Part shown: positions 44,981-53,104 of the stretch, one piece after another
Position numbering within the stretch: position 1 is the stretch's first letter
How the letters are laid out: each line of letters opens with the position of its first letter
Source: Muribaculum sp.
GTDB lineage: Bacteria > Bacteroidota > Bacteroidia > Bacteroidales > Muribaculaceae
Assembly: GCA_009775095.1 (NCBI GenBank)
Contig: VSOZ01000001.1
Location: forward strand, 62,001 to 126,000
DNA length: 64,000 nt
Direction of reading: 5' to 3'
Notes under the pieces: generated by a model
What the model was told of the DNA's origin: nothing
Database searches by the model: none
The model's input: only the letters and a program-made list of their open reading frames with translations
Translations under genes and position numbers: made by a program

Positions 44981-45589
44981 ATGATTAAATGTAATGTTAC
45001 GGTATGCGGCGTTATCGGCCGCGATGCGTCGGTTCGCAAGAACAAAGAAGATAAAGAGTTTCTGGCATTTCCACTCCGGGTACAGATTCCGGCGACTGGT
45101 GGCCAGCACACTATCGAGGTGGATGTCCGCAGGGAGGGCAACCAGGAAGAAGCCGCCGGTTATCGGAACGGCTCCCGTGTGGAAGTGAGGGGTACGATGT
45201 ATCTCAAACGTCGGGGCGACAAGCTCTATTTCAACCTGTTCGCCGATGAAATCTGCCATGCCGCTACGGATAATGCGGATTCCGTCAAGGGCGAACTGGT
45301 GTTTCGTGGCAAGACCGGCCAGAACATCGAAGAAAAAAGGGATAAGAAAGACCAGCCGTACACGGTATTCTCGGCGTTCAGCGCGGAGAAGGTCGATGAC
45401 GGCTTCGAGTACCAGTGGGTGCGCTTCTTCTGTTTCGGCAAGGAGCGCGATGAGTGGCTGCAGCCGGGTGTAAAGGTGGATGCCAGAGGTGAAATGAACC
45501 TGTCGGCGCACAACGGGAAGGTCAACCTCTCCTGCAAGGTGGAGGAACTGGCGCAATATGTGGCGGATTCGTCTAACTATAATCAGTAA
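44981..45589 (+). CDS. ssb: Single-stranded DNA-binding protein-like (OB fold)
   Basis: 202 aa from the ATG at 44981. The N-terminal segment (IKCNVTVCGVIGRDASVRKN, FLAFPLRVQ) and a second block (KGELVFRGKTGQNIEEK, YQWVRFFCFGKERDEWLQPG) look like two OB-type modules, longer than a plain bacterial SSB core. The usual acidic SSB tail is absent. It likely protects transferred single-stranded DNA in the recipient. It is 5 bases upstream of the ArdC gene. Confidence 0.75.
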   Translation: MIKCNVTVCGVIGRDASVRKNKEDKEFLAFPLRVQIPATGGQHTIEVDVRREGNQEEAAGYRNGSRVEVRGTMYLKRRGDKLYFNLFADEICHAATDNADSVKGELVFRGKTGQNIEEKRDKKDQPYTVFSAFSAEKVDDGFEYQWVRFFCFGKERDEWLQPGVKVDARGEMNLSAHNGKVNLSCKVEELAQYVADSSNYNQ

Positions 45590-45594
45590 GGGTT

Positions 45595-47283
45595 ATGGCC
45601 GGTTACAGAAAAAGAAATGCCGACGGGCCGAACAGCGAGGACAAGGCACTCGACCTGTTCGCCGAAATGATGATCGAGAAAATCGAGGGCATCCACAAGG
45701 ACTGGAAAAAGCCTTGGTTTACGGAGGGTGCGTTGCAGTGGCCCCGCAACCTTCACGGGCGCGAGTACAACGGGATGAATGCCTTTATGTTGCTCCTTCA
45801 CTGTGAGAAAGAGGGGTACAAGATTCCCCGTTTCTGTACGTTCGACTGTGTGCAGCGGCTCAACAAGCCCGGCAAGGATGGGGAGGAACTGCCCCGTGTC
45901 TCCGTGCTTCGTGGCGAGAAGTCCTTTCCGGTCATGCTCACCACGTTCACTTGCATCCATAAGGAAACCAGGGAGAAAATCAAGTATGACGATTACAAGA
46001 AGTTGTCCGATGAAGAAAAGAATCAGTACAATGTCTATCCGAAGATGCAGGTGTTCCGTGTCTTCAATGTCGCGCAGACCAATTTGCAGGAAGCGAGGCC
46101 GGAGCTATGGGAAAAGCTGGAGCGGGAAAACTCGCGTCCGGCCATTGAGAACGGCGAGCATTTCAGTTTCGCACCTGTCGATACGATGATACGGGACAAT
46201 CTGTGGATTTGCCCGATTACACCGCAATATCAGGATAAAGCCTACTATTCAATCTCGAACAATGAAATCATCGTGCCGGAAAAGGAACAATTCAAATCGG
46301 GAGAGTCGTTCTATGGGACGCTGTTCCACGAAATGACACACTCGACCGGTGCGGAGGGTGTTCTCGACCGATTCAAGCCGACTGCCTTCGGTTCCCCGGA
46401 GTATGCCCGTGAGGAACTGGTGGCGGAATTGGGCAGCGCATTGGTCGCACAGCGTTATGGCATGACCAAGCATATCAAGGAGGACAGTTGCGCGTATCTC
46501 AAAAGTTGGCTTGATGAGCTGAAGGAATCGCCGCAGTTCATTAAGACGACGCTTCTGGATGTAAAGAAAGCGACTTCAATGATTACCCAAAGGGTGGATA
46601 AGATAGCGCAGGAGTTGGAACAGAATGTCGGTGAGAAGCAGGAGAATGGAGTGGCGGCAAAGGAGAAGATTTATTATTCCTCTGTCGTTTATCTCCAGTC
46701 CTCGGATGATACGAGGCAGCTTGACGAACTTAGGGACAAAGGTGATTATGAGGGGTTGCTTACGCTTGCCAAGGAGTATTATGACGGCAACGGTATCAAC
46801 GAGAAATATACTTATCCGTCGGCTACGAACAACAAGGGTGACAGCCTTATTGTCGATGACGGGAATTTTGCTGTCGTGTACAACGGGAGTGTCGGGGGAA
46901 CCTACGAGGTGATGTTGAAATTCACGGAGCAGGAAATCCGAGACCATATCCGGCGTTACGGTGTCGATATTGCCGGAGAGACGATAAAAGAGGTTGCCAG
47001 GGAGATGGCGGTGGAACAGTTCTCCGCTTTGGCGCATCAAAAGATTCCGACCTTCGAGATGCCGAACGGCGACGTGCTGTATGTCGAATATAACAAGGAA
47101 TCCGATACGCTTGATGTCGGGCAGCCCACCAATGCCGGGCTGGTCGCGCAGCATCGTTTCCCTTACGACCACAATATCGGGTTGGATGCTAACTTGCAAG
47201 CCGTGAACGAGAAGCTGAACGAACTGGAAGAGTATCGGGCAGAACTACAAGAGGCTGAATACGGTGGCGGTATGCGCCGGTAA
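45595..47283 (+). CDS. ardC: ArdC-family antirestriction protein with extended C-terminus
   Basis: 562 aa. N-terminal ArdC ssDNA-binding domain (DWKKPWFTEGALQWPRNLHGREYNGMN is the hallmark stretch) followed by a zincin-type metallopeptidase domain with HEMTHSTG near residue 246 and a downstream Glu in REELVAELGSALVAQRYG. The last 200 residues are an additional DUF3945-like region. ArdC proteins shield incoming DNA from restriction. Last gene of the operon, followed by a terminator. Confidence 0.9.
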   Translation: MAGYRKRNADGPNSEDKALDLFAEMMIEKIEGIHKDWKKPWFTEGALQWPRNLHGREYNGMNAFMLLLHCEKEGYKIPRFCTFDCVQRLNKPGKDGEELPRVSVLRGEKSFPVMLTTFTCIHKETREKIKYDDYKKLSDEEKNQYNVYPKMQVFRVFNVAQTNLQEARPELWEKLERENSRPAIENGEHFSFAPVDTMIRDNLWICPITPQYQDKAYYSISNNEIIVPEKEQFKSGESFYGTLFHEMTHSTGAEGVLDRFKPTAFGSPEYAREELVAELGSALVAQRYGMTKHIKEDSCAYLKSWLDELKESPQFIKTTLLDVKKATSMITQRVDKIAQELEQNVGEKQENGVAAKEKIYYSSVVYLQSSDDTRQLDELRDKGDYEGLLTLAKEYYDGNGINEKYTYPSATNNKGDSLIVDDGNFAVVYNGSVGGTYEVMLKFTEQEIRDHIRRYGVDIAGETIKEVAREMAVEQFSALAHQKIPTFEMPNGDVLYVEYNKESDTLDVGQPTNAGLVAQHRFPYDHNIGLDANLQAVNEKLNELEEYRAELQEAEYGGGMRR

Positions 47284-47285
47284 GG

Positions 47286-47335
47286 AAAACAAGAAAAGAT
47301 GCGGAACCGGTTGGCTCCGCATCTTTTCTTGTTTT
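47286..47335. terminator. Strong bidirectional terminator
   Basis: Perfect 20-bp arms (47286-47305 and 47316-47335) with a 10-base loop, A run before and T run after. It separates the + strand operon from the convergent - strand gene ending at 47343. Confidence 0.95.
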
Positions 47336-47342
47336 CGTTTTT

Positions 47343-47717
47343 TTATTCTTTCAGTAAATCATCCATCATGGACTGCAAATTTGCCATGTCACAATATTGG
47401 TTATATCCTCCTCTGTAGTCTTTTGCGTGTTGGGCTGTCCGTATCAGAAACGAATCAAGTTCAACTCTTACGCCGCCGCCCATTCGGGCCAACGTGGAAG
47501 AGTGCCTGATGTAAACGAACTTGCCGTTGCGCTCGATGAAACATGAGGTATCATAATGTCCTTTTAAGTTGGATGCCACCTGTGCACCGACCGCCGTTGC
47601 ATATTTGGAAATCTCACGTACCAATGCTGTCTGGAAACTGCGATACTCTTTTGAAACATAGCCTCCTGCATCTGCAAGGATAGCGTTCTGCCATTTGGTA
47701 TAAAAATTCTGTGCCAT
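47343..47717 (-). CDS. Hypothetical ICE accessory protein
   Basis: 124 aa from the ATG at 47717 (MAQNFYTKWQNAIL); an upstream ATG at 47759 overlaps the previous gene. Cytoplasmic. The middle (GHYDTSCFIERNGKFVYIRHSS) suggests a small mixed fold. Last of three - strand genes. Family not recognised. Confidence 0.65.
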   Translation of the reverse strand: MAQNFYTKWQNAILADAGGYVSKEYRSFQTALVREISKYATAVGAQVASNLKGHYDTSCFIERNGKFVYIRHSSTLARMGGGVRVELDSFLIRTAQHAKDYRGGYNQYCDMANLQSMMDDLLKE

Positions 47718-47731
47718 ATTGATATTTATTA

Positions 47732-47986
47732 TTATTCGTTCCACAAATAACTTTTCCACTTCTCGCCGTCAATGGTCAGTTTGCCCATTTCCCAATCGTA
47801 TTCCACTTCCGGTATATTGGTATAAGGGAAATTAACGGTATAGCCTATCTGTCCGTATGAGCAATGCAGAGGGGTAACACAAATCTCCCACCCGAAGTAA
47901 AGTTGTGGCGTGCAGTATTTTTGCCAGTTGAAACGACCTGCGGCAATATTGCCGCAAAGTCGTTTGAGTATGCCGGTTGTTGTCAT
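47732..47986 (-). CDS. Hypothetical small ICE protein
   Basis: 84 aa from the ATG at 47986, which overlaps the stop of the upstream gene by 4 bases, so translation is coupled. Aromatic-rich (FGWEICVTPLHCSYG). No known motif. Confidence 0.62.
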   Translation of the reverse strand: MTTTGILKRLCGNIAAGRFNWQKYCTPQLYFGWEICVTPLHCSYGQIGYTVNFPYTNIPEVEYDWEMGKLTIDGEKWKSYLWNE

Positions 47987-48450
47987 TCCGCACCTCCTTT
48001 GCTTAGGATAGTAAGCTGTCCGGGACGGTCTGGAAACCAATAGGCATCACTGTCGATATATACGCATCTACCGCCATTCCACGGCTTTCTGAAAGCTAAT
48101 ACTTCTTTGGGGCCAAACACCACCCCATAGTCGTTTGTAAACGCCACCATATCGCCTACAGCCAAACCGCTGTCTGTTTCCATGACTTCGGACAACCGGC
48201 TGAAAAACTCCATGCCCTCGGCTTCACGCTCTTTCTTCCAGCGCAGAAATTCCTCTTTGTGGCTTCTCGATGAGCCAATGGGTGATAGCTCCGATGCCAA
48301 AACTTCAATCTCAGAAGAACCTGTTGCGACTAAAATAATACTGTCGCTATCCACTTTTTCGGGAGTTGAGATAATTCGACATTCTACATCGTTATCGGCA
48401 GTGTGCCGATAAAGGAGGTTGCCTTGCTTGATGAAATCGTACTTGTTCAT
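47983..48450 (-). CDS. Hypothetical ICE accessory protein
   Basis: 155 aa starting MNKYDFIKQGNLLYRHTADN. Beta-rich with VGDMVAFTNDYGVVFGPKEV and a C-terminal FPDRPGQLTIL. No signal peptide. First gene of a three-gene - strand group and preceded by leader module D. Function unknown. Confidence 0.65.
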   Translation of the reverse strand: MNKYDFIKQGNLLYRHTADNDVECRIISTPEKVDSDSIILVATGSSEIEVLASELSPIGSSRSHKEEFLRWKKEREAEGMEFFSRLSEVMETDSGLAVGDMVAFTNDYGVVFGPKEVLAFRKPWNGGRCVYIDSDAYWFPDRPGQLTILSKGGAE

Positions 48451-48682
48451 TGTCTTTTGATTTAGTGATTTTTTTTATTTCCCTTTTCTTGAAGTCTTCT
48501 GACTTCGCCCAAAGAGGTTGTTTTCATGTGCGTTCCAAACGGGGGATACAAGAACGACGGACAAGGAACCTGCGATGAAATTTTATGAAATACCGTTATC
48601 TCCGATTACGGAAAGTTGTCGTCAAATTTTATTTCAGGTAGCGATAGCGGTACTTGAACCATGTTCGTCCACCGTACCTTTG
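48451..48682 (-). promoter_or_regulatory. Leader module D with a divergent + strand promoter
   Basis: Stem GAAGTC/GACTTC (48491-48496 with 48501-48506) with a 4-base loop, followed on the - strand by AAGAAAAGGGAAATAAAAAAA and the start codon at 48450. The far end has a + strand promoter: TTG 48654-48656, 18-base spacer, TACCTTTG 48675-48682, matching module E nearly base for base. The gap to 48831 has no supported gene. Confidence 0.62.
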
Positions 48683-48831
48683 CACACGAAAACAGATCTG
48701 CGGCGTATGTCGGGGCTGTGAAGGGATTATACCCTTAAAACAGGAATATACCGGCAGGGAAGCCGATGGCGGAAACTCGGCAGAGTATGTTATAAAAGTA
48801 ATCGGGGAGCCTGTGCAAAAAAGAGAGCAAC

Positions 48832-48852
48832 CACCCGCTTTTGAGGCGGGTG
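48832..48852 (-). terminator. Terminator of the 160-aa gene
   Basis: 7-bp GC-rich stem (48832-48838 with 48846-48852) and, on the - strand, a T6 run about 10 bases later. It lies 24 bases after the stop of the gene at 48876. Confidence 0.75.
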
Positions 48853-48875
48853 ATTGCCAATGTTTCGGACAATCA

Positions 48876-49358
48876 TCAGAAGTGATAATCAACAACTCCT
48901 CCGATGTAGAGTATCGTTCCCGGTTCAAGCCTACAAACAAACTCCATAAACGCAAAGGACTGTTCGGCAAAAGACTGGCAGCCGTCGCCATCCAAATAGA
49001 AATGATAGGCGACATCCAACGGATTTTCTACTGCCTGTTTGAGATAATAGGTCGAACCCCATTCCAACATATTATCTACCGTAAGAGCATCCGCTCTCTT
49101 TTTGATATTGGCGACATACTCCTCTTTCCATTGCTCTATTCCACCATTATAGCGCATGGTGTCATCGGATATAAGCTCGAACATTCCGTTGGGTAAGGCA
49201 TGATTGACCAAATTGGCAATATCCTCTTTACGGTTTTCCTCGTCTATTTCTGAACAATAGTCATAGAAGCTCCCGTCTCCTTGCTGGAGTGTGTCCTCAT
49301 TCAGATAGTTTTCTTTGTCTATCGGCTCCGTTGAAATTTGAAAAATCCTGCTGTGCAT
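48876..49358 (-). CDS. Hypothetical ICE accessory protein
   Basis: 160 aa from the ATG at 49358 (MHSRIFQISTEPIDKENYLN). A start nine codons earlier is possible but sits only 7 bases after the GGGAAA of the leader, whereas other modules leave 20-47. Acidic, cytoplasmic; VEWGS-like and aromatic stretches but no known motif. Monocistronic, with its own leader (E) and terminator. Confidence 0.65.
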   Translation of the reverse strand: MHSRIFQISTEPIDKENYLNEDTLQQGDGSFYDYCSEIDEENRKEDIANLVNHALPNGMFELISDDTMRYNGGIEQWKEEYVANIKKRADALTVDNMLEWGSTYYLKQAVENPLDVAYHFYLDGDGCQSFAEQSFAFMEFVCRLEPGTILYIGGVVDYHF

Positions 49359-49671
49359 AATTGTAAATTTTAGATTGTCAAACATTTTCTTGTTTCCCTT
49401 TTCTTGAAGCTCTTCGGCTTCTCGTCGGGGAATGATTTTTATGCAGGACTGACAGCGGAAAAAGGACGGATAAGGCAAGTAAACAGTGTACGGGATGGAA
49501 CGGAATACCCAACCGCCGAGTGCAAGGGCAAAACCCGGCTCGACCGGCTTTGTTCTGCAACGAGACGGGGGCTAAAAGCCCATCTTCGATTTGCGGAAGG
49601 CTGCCGTGAAGAATATCCGGGAACCGTTAGCGAAAGCGGTACTTGACGACCGGACGCACGCTGTACCTTTG
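49359..49671 (-). promoter_or_regulatory. Leader module E with a divergent + strand promoter
   Basis: Stem GAAGC/GCTTC (49406-49410 with 49417-49421), followed on the - strand by AAGAAAAGGGAAACAAGAAA. + strand promoter-like sequence at the far end: TTG 49643-49645, 18-base spacer, TACCTTTG 49664-49671, embedded in AGCGGTACTTGA as in module D. From 49672 to 49873 I see no gene. Confidence 0.62.
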
Positions 49672-49873
49672 CATAGAAAACCTCTCCGAAGAGAATTGCT
49701 GACGTGAGATGAGAAAAAGCCATAATTGAGAAATGTTATTATTCATAAAGGGGAAGGACTATTCATAGTTGTTATAAATGTTTAGTTGGCATGAAAATAC
49801 AATTCGCACTATAAAATAATCTTTTCTTGAAATAAAAATTAGGGAAAAAGAAACGAGATTAAAAAATAACCAT

Positions 49874-49881
49874 TAACTTTG
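49874..49881 (+). promoter_or_regulatory. -7 box of the B12 operon promoter
   Basis: TAACTTTG matches the Bacteroidetes TAnnTTTG -7 consensus and lies just before the riboswitch; transcription would start around 49888. No good -33 box is visible. Confidence 0.6.
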
Positions 49882-49887
49882 CACCAG

Positions 49888-50085
49888 TCAAGTTTCCAAT
49901 CGAAGCGTCGAATGGAATTAAAAGGGAATCCCGGTGAAAATCCGGAGCTGTACTCGCAGCTGTAAGTCCTATTAAAGTTTATCGCACTCTTTGCCACTGG
50001 TGAAAGCTGGGAAGGCGCGATAAGCGGGATGAGCCAGAAGACCTGCTTGATGAGATATGATTTAGTGACCACGGGATAATTGGCA
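49888..50085 (+). promoter_or_regulatory. Cobalamin (B12) riboswitch
   Basis: The conserved B12-box elements are all readable: GGGAATCCCGGTGAAAATCC, then GCTGTACTCGCAGCTGTAAG, GCCACTGG, TGGGAAGG and AGACCTGC in the right order and spacing. It binds adenosylcobalamin or a related corrinoid and lowers expression of the downstream import operon. The edges are approximate. Confidence 0.95.
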
Positions 50086-50149
50086 TTAGATTAAAATGAA
50101 CAGAGGCTCGTCCAAAGACACCTAATATTCTTTTTGATAACCGATTTCT

Positions 50150-50184
50150 CATTCGTTGCAAATCTATCGCAAGGAAAACGAATG
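50150..50184 (+). promoter_or_regulatory. Possible expression-platform hairpin
   Basis: CATTCGTT (50150-50157) pairs with AACGAATG (50177-50184), with an inner TTGC/GCAA, and a T run begins 12 bases later. It lies between the riboswitch and the first start codon. It could be a terminator stem, but the gap to the T run is long. Confidence 0.4.
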
Positions 50185-50224
50185 TGTAATTAAACTTTTT
50201 TGTTTAACTTTTAATAATTGAGTT

Positions 50225-51193
50225 ATGAAAAAGAATCTTAAATTCTTGGCAATGGCTGTTGTAGCAATGGCCGCCGCAGTGTTCACAGGATGTTCGTCCG
50301 ATGATGACTTCCTTGCTCCGTATGAGGAGAGTGCGATTCAAACCCGCGCGATAAGTTCTACCAATGCGCTTATCAATTTTGATAACGTACCTTCCAGCGT
50401 AATGGCTTCTGACCAGTATGGAAACAATCTCTATTCTGCCACGGCCAACGGCAAGCAGGTAACGACCGGCTACATCACTCAAATCGGGCAAACCGGTACG
50501 TACATTCAGTTCCCGATTAACTATTTGGAACAAGAATGGGTAAGCGGACAGCCTTGGGAATATGAGTTTTGGAATGGTGGTTTTGCCATCTCTAATTTCC
50601 ATAATCTGACACAGGGGGATTATCAAAACCAATGTAGCGTGTACTGGCCCAACGGCGGTCATAGCGGTAAAAATTTTGCTGTAGCTTTCGGTTATAGCGA
50701 TTCATACAATGATTCACAAGCAACCTATGACAAATGTGCGAAGATTTACCTGACCGATGCAACCGGCTACAGAGTCGTTACCACAAACACTCCTGTCAAG
50801 GGTACACCGAAATATGGCAAATTCAACAGTGTATGGGTCTGCAATACAACTTATACCTACTTGGTCATGAAGGATGGCAACTCGTTTACACAAGGCTCTT
50901 TGTCGGCACAAAAAGGATGGTTTAAGGTGGTATTTGTTGCGTTGGATGCGACGGGTAAACCTACAGGTAAGGAAGTAGAATACTATTTGGCAAACTTCGA
51001 TTCCAGTAAGGATGCAGAATCAGGCTTGGCCAATCAAATCCGTACTGGTTGGAGCCAAGTGGACTTAAGCGGTTTAGGTGACAGCGTATGTACTGTAGCT
51101 ATCAATTTTAAAGGAAGCGATTCAAGCGCATACGGATTGAACACTCCTGCTTACGTTGCCATAGACGATATTGATGTAACCGTAAACGAATAA
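50225..51193 (+). CDS. DUF4465-like surface lipoprotein, B12-operon member
   Basis: 322 aa. Lipobox VFTGC (lipid Cys at 23) followed by SSDDD, the acidic signal used for surface export in Bacteroidetes. Body matches the DUF4465 pattern: FWNGGFAISNFHN, NFAVAFGY, and C-terminal YGLNTPAYVAIDDI. Such proteins accompany B12 transport loci in gut Bacteroidetes, and some surface proteins of these loci bind B12 directly (BtuH type). A BtuH-like role is inferred, not proved. First gene under the riboswitch. Confidence 0.8.
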   Translation: MKKNLKFLAMAVVAMAAAVFTGCSSDDDFLAPYEESAIQTRAISSTNALINFDNVPSSVMASDQYGNNLYSATANGKQVTTGYITQIGQTGTYIQFPINYLEQEWVSGQPWEYEFWNGGFAISNFHNLTQGDYQNQCSVYWPNGGHSGKNFAVAFGYSDSYNDSQATYDKCAKIYLTDATGYRVVTTNTPVKGTPKYGKFNSVWVCNTTYTYLVMKDGNSFTQGSLSAQKGWFKVVFVALDATGKPTGKEVEYYLANFDSSKDAESGLANQIRTGWSQVDLSGLGDSVCTVAINFKGSDSSAYGLNTPAYVAIDDIDVTVNE

Positions 51194-51320
51194 CATGAAT
51201 TTGGGGCAAATGCTTTTTAACGACAAATGCTAAGTATTTGCCTCTTTTTATTATATCCCAATGGAGATTGAAATTAAATACTTTCTTCAAGGGAATTTCA
51301 GCGTTAAAATTATAAATATA

Positions 51321-53096
51321 ATGAAGAAGTATTTGCTTTTATTCTCCTTGACGATATTTCTATTTGCATGCAACAAAGACGAAGAAATATCGCAGGACGT
51401 GACCGTGCCTCCTGTCATTGAATTGGACAGCGAAGACGGAATCTATGTTGTAAAGATAGGAAAAGAGGTCGTTATTGAGCCGACCTATCAGAATGTCGAT
51501 TACGCCGTTTATTCATGGAAATGCAACGGTCGTATCATTTCCGATGAGCCTCAATTGAAATACATTTTCAACGAATGCGGTTCGTATTACGTTACCCTGC
51601 GTGTGGATACGAGGGATGCCAGCACAGAGGAAGAAATTCGTGTGGATGTCAATGAATTGGCTCCGCCCGTCATTTCATTGGTAACCCCCTCTATAGGGCT
51701 TAAAGTTGTCGCAGGACGTGAATATATCCTTACTCCCGACATTCAAAATGCAGAAGGAGCTACTTATTTGTGGACTCTTAACGGGAACGAAGTCGGAACT
51801 GAAAATACTTATACATTCAAGCAAGATGAGTTGGGAACTTATGAACTGACTTTAACTGTAGCGAATGAAGACGGACAATCAGAGAAGACAGTTTCTATTG
51901 AGGTTGTCGATAAACTTCCAATTGAAATCGTAGTTCCGTCATCTTTATATTTCACCGAGGATAATACCAAATACGTAGAATTAGGACGTACTTTGTTTGT
52001 CCGCCCCTTTGTATCAATAAGTGCCGAGCCTTCTTATCAATGGATTTTGGACGGGCAACCGATTGAGGGAGCCAATTCCTTGGTTTACGGTTTCAAACCC
52101 TCTAAAACCGGAGAACACACGCTTACTTTTACCGTGAAATACGATAATCAAATAACAAAAGCAACCCTCACTCGTAATATTGCTGTTTCCGGTGTCGATG
52201 AAGTCAGTGTCAATATTCCGGTGAAATGTTGTGAAGCGGCCGGAAAAAGACCTTTTGCTGCCGGAAATTCCATTTACAGCAATAAAGTATATGAATTTGT
52301 TCCGGCTCCGGGACAATTCGTAAACGAAACGAATACAGCAGGTTTCAATGGGGAAAGCACGCACGAAGCAGCCTGTGCTTACGCACAAAAACGTCTTGAT
52401 AATGAACAATATGTTTCTCTTGGAGGTTGGGGAGGATATATCGTAGTAGGATTCGACCACAGTATCGAAAACAAAGGCGGTTATGATTTTTCCATCAAAG
52501 GAAATGCCTTTGATTCGTCAAATGAACCGGGCATTGTATGGGTAATGCAAGATGTCAATGGAGACGGCTTGCCCAACGATGAATGGTATGAACTGAAGGG
52601 TTCTGAATATGGAAAACCCGAAACCATTCAGGACTATGCCGTAACTTATTTCCGTCCCGGTCCCAACATGGATACTCAATGGCAGGACAACAAGGGAAAT
52701 AAAGGAGCGATTGACCGTCTCGGCAACTATCACCCGCAAGAGTTTTATTATCCTTTGTGGATTGAAGCGGATTCCTATACGTTATACGGCACATGCCTGA
52801 AAGCACGTACCGAACAAAGCCCGTCGACAGGCATGTGGTCCAATAATCCGTTCGGATGGGGATATGCCGATAATATTGGTGATGATATGCCCAATAAAGA
52901 CAATCCTAACGCGGGAGCACTTGGAAACTATTTTAAGATTTCCGATGCAGTCAATATCGACGGTACACCTGCAAACCTTTCCCATATCGACTTTATCAAG
53001 GTGCAGACCGGAGTCAATGTAAAAGCCGGATGGTTAGGGGAAAATTCCACGGAAGTTTTCAAGTTCTGTGATGAAAACAACAATAACGACAAATAA
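51321..53096 (+). CDS. PKD-domain surface lipoprotein, B12-operon member
   Basis: 591 aa from the ATG at 51321; lipobox IFLFAC (Cys 17). Three PKD/Ig-like repeats: VDYAVYSWKCNGRII, EGATYLWTLNGNEVG and AEPSYQWILDGQPIEG each open a repeat ending in a LTLTV-type strand. The C-terminal 270 residues form another domain with GWGGYIVVGFDHSI and VMQDVNGDGLPNDEWYELKG, which has calcium-binding-like acidic loops. Probably extends from the cell surface to capture corrinoids or glycoprotein-bound B12. Confidence 0.78.
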   Translation: MKKYLLLFSLTIFLFACNKDEEISQDVTVPPVIELDSEDGIYVVKIGKEVVIEPTYQNVDYAVYSWKCNGRIISDEPQLKYIFNECGSYYVTLRVDTRDASTEEEIRVDVNELAPPVISLVTPSIGLKVVAGREYILTPDIQNAEGATYLWTLNGNEVGTENTYTFKQDELGTYELTLTVANEDGQSEKTVSIEVVDKLPIEIVVPSSLYFTEDNTKYVELGRTLFVRPFVSISAEPSYQWILDGQPIEGANSLVYGFKPSKTGEHTLTFTVKYDNQITKATLTRNIAVSGVDEVSVNIPVKCCEAAGKRPFAAGNSIYSNKVYEFVPAPGQFVNETNTAGFNGESTHEAACAYAQKRLDNEQYVSLGGWGGYIVVGFDHSIENKGGYDFSIKGNAFDSSNEPGIVWVMQDVNGDGLPNDEWYELKGSEYGKPETIQDYAVTYFRPGPNMDTQWQDNKGNKGAIDRLGNYHPQEFYYPLWIEADSYTLYGTCLKARTEQSPSTGMWSNNPFGWGYADNIGDDMPNKDNPNAGALGNYFKISDAVNIDGTPANLSHIDFIKVQTGVNVKAGWLGENSTEVFKFCDENNNNDK

Positions 53097-53104
53097 AATT
53101 CATT

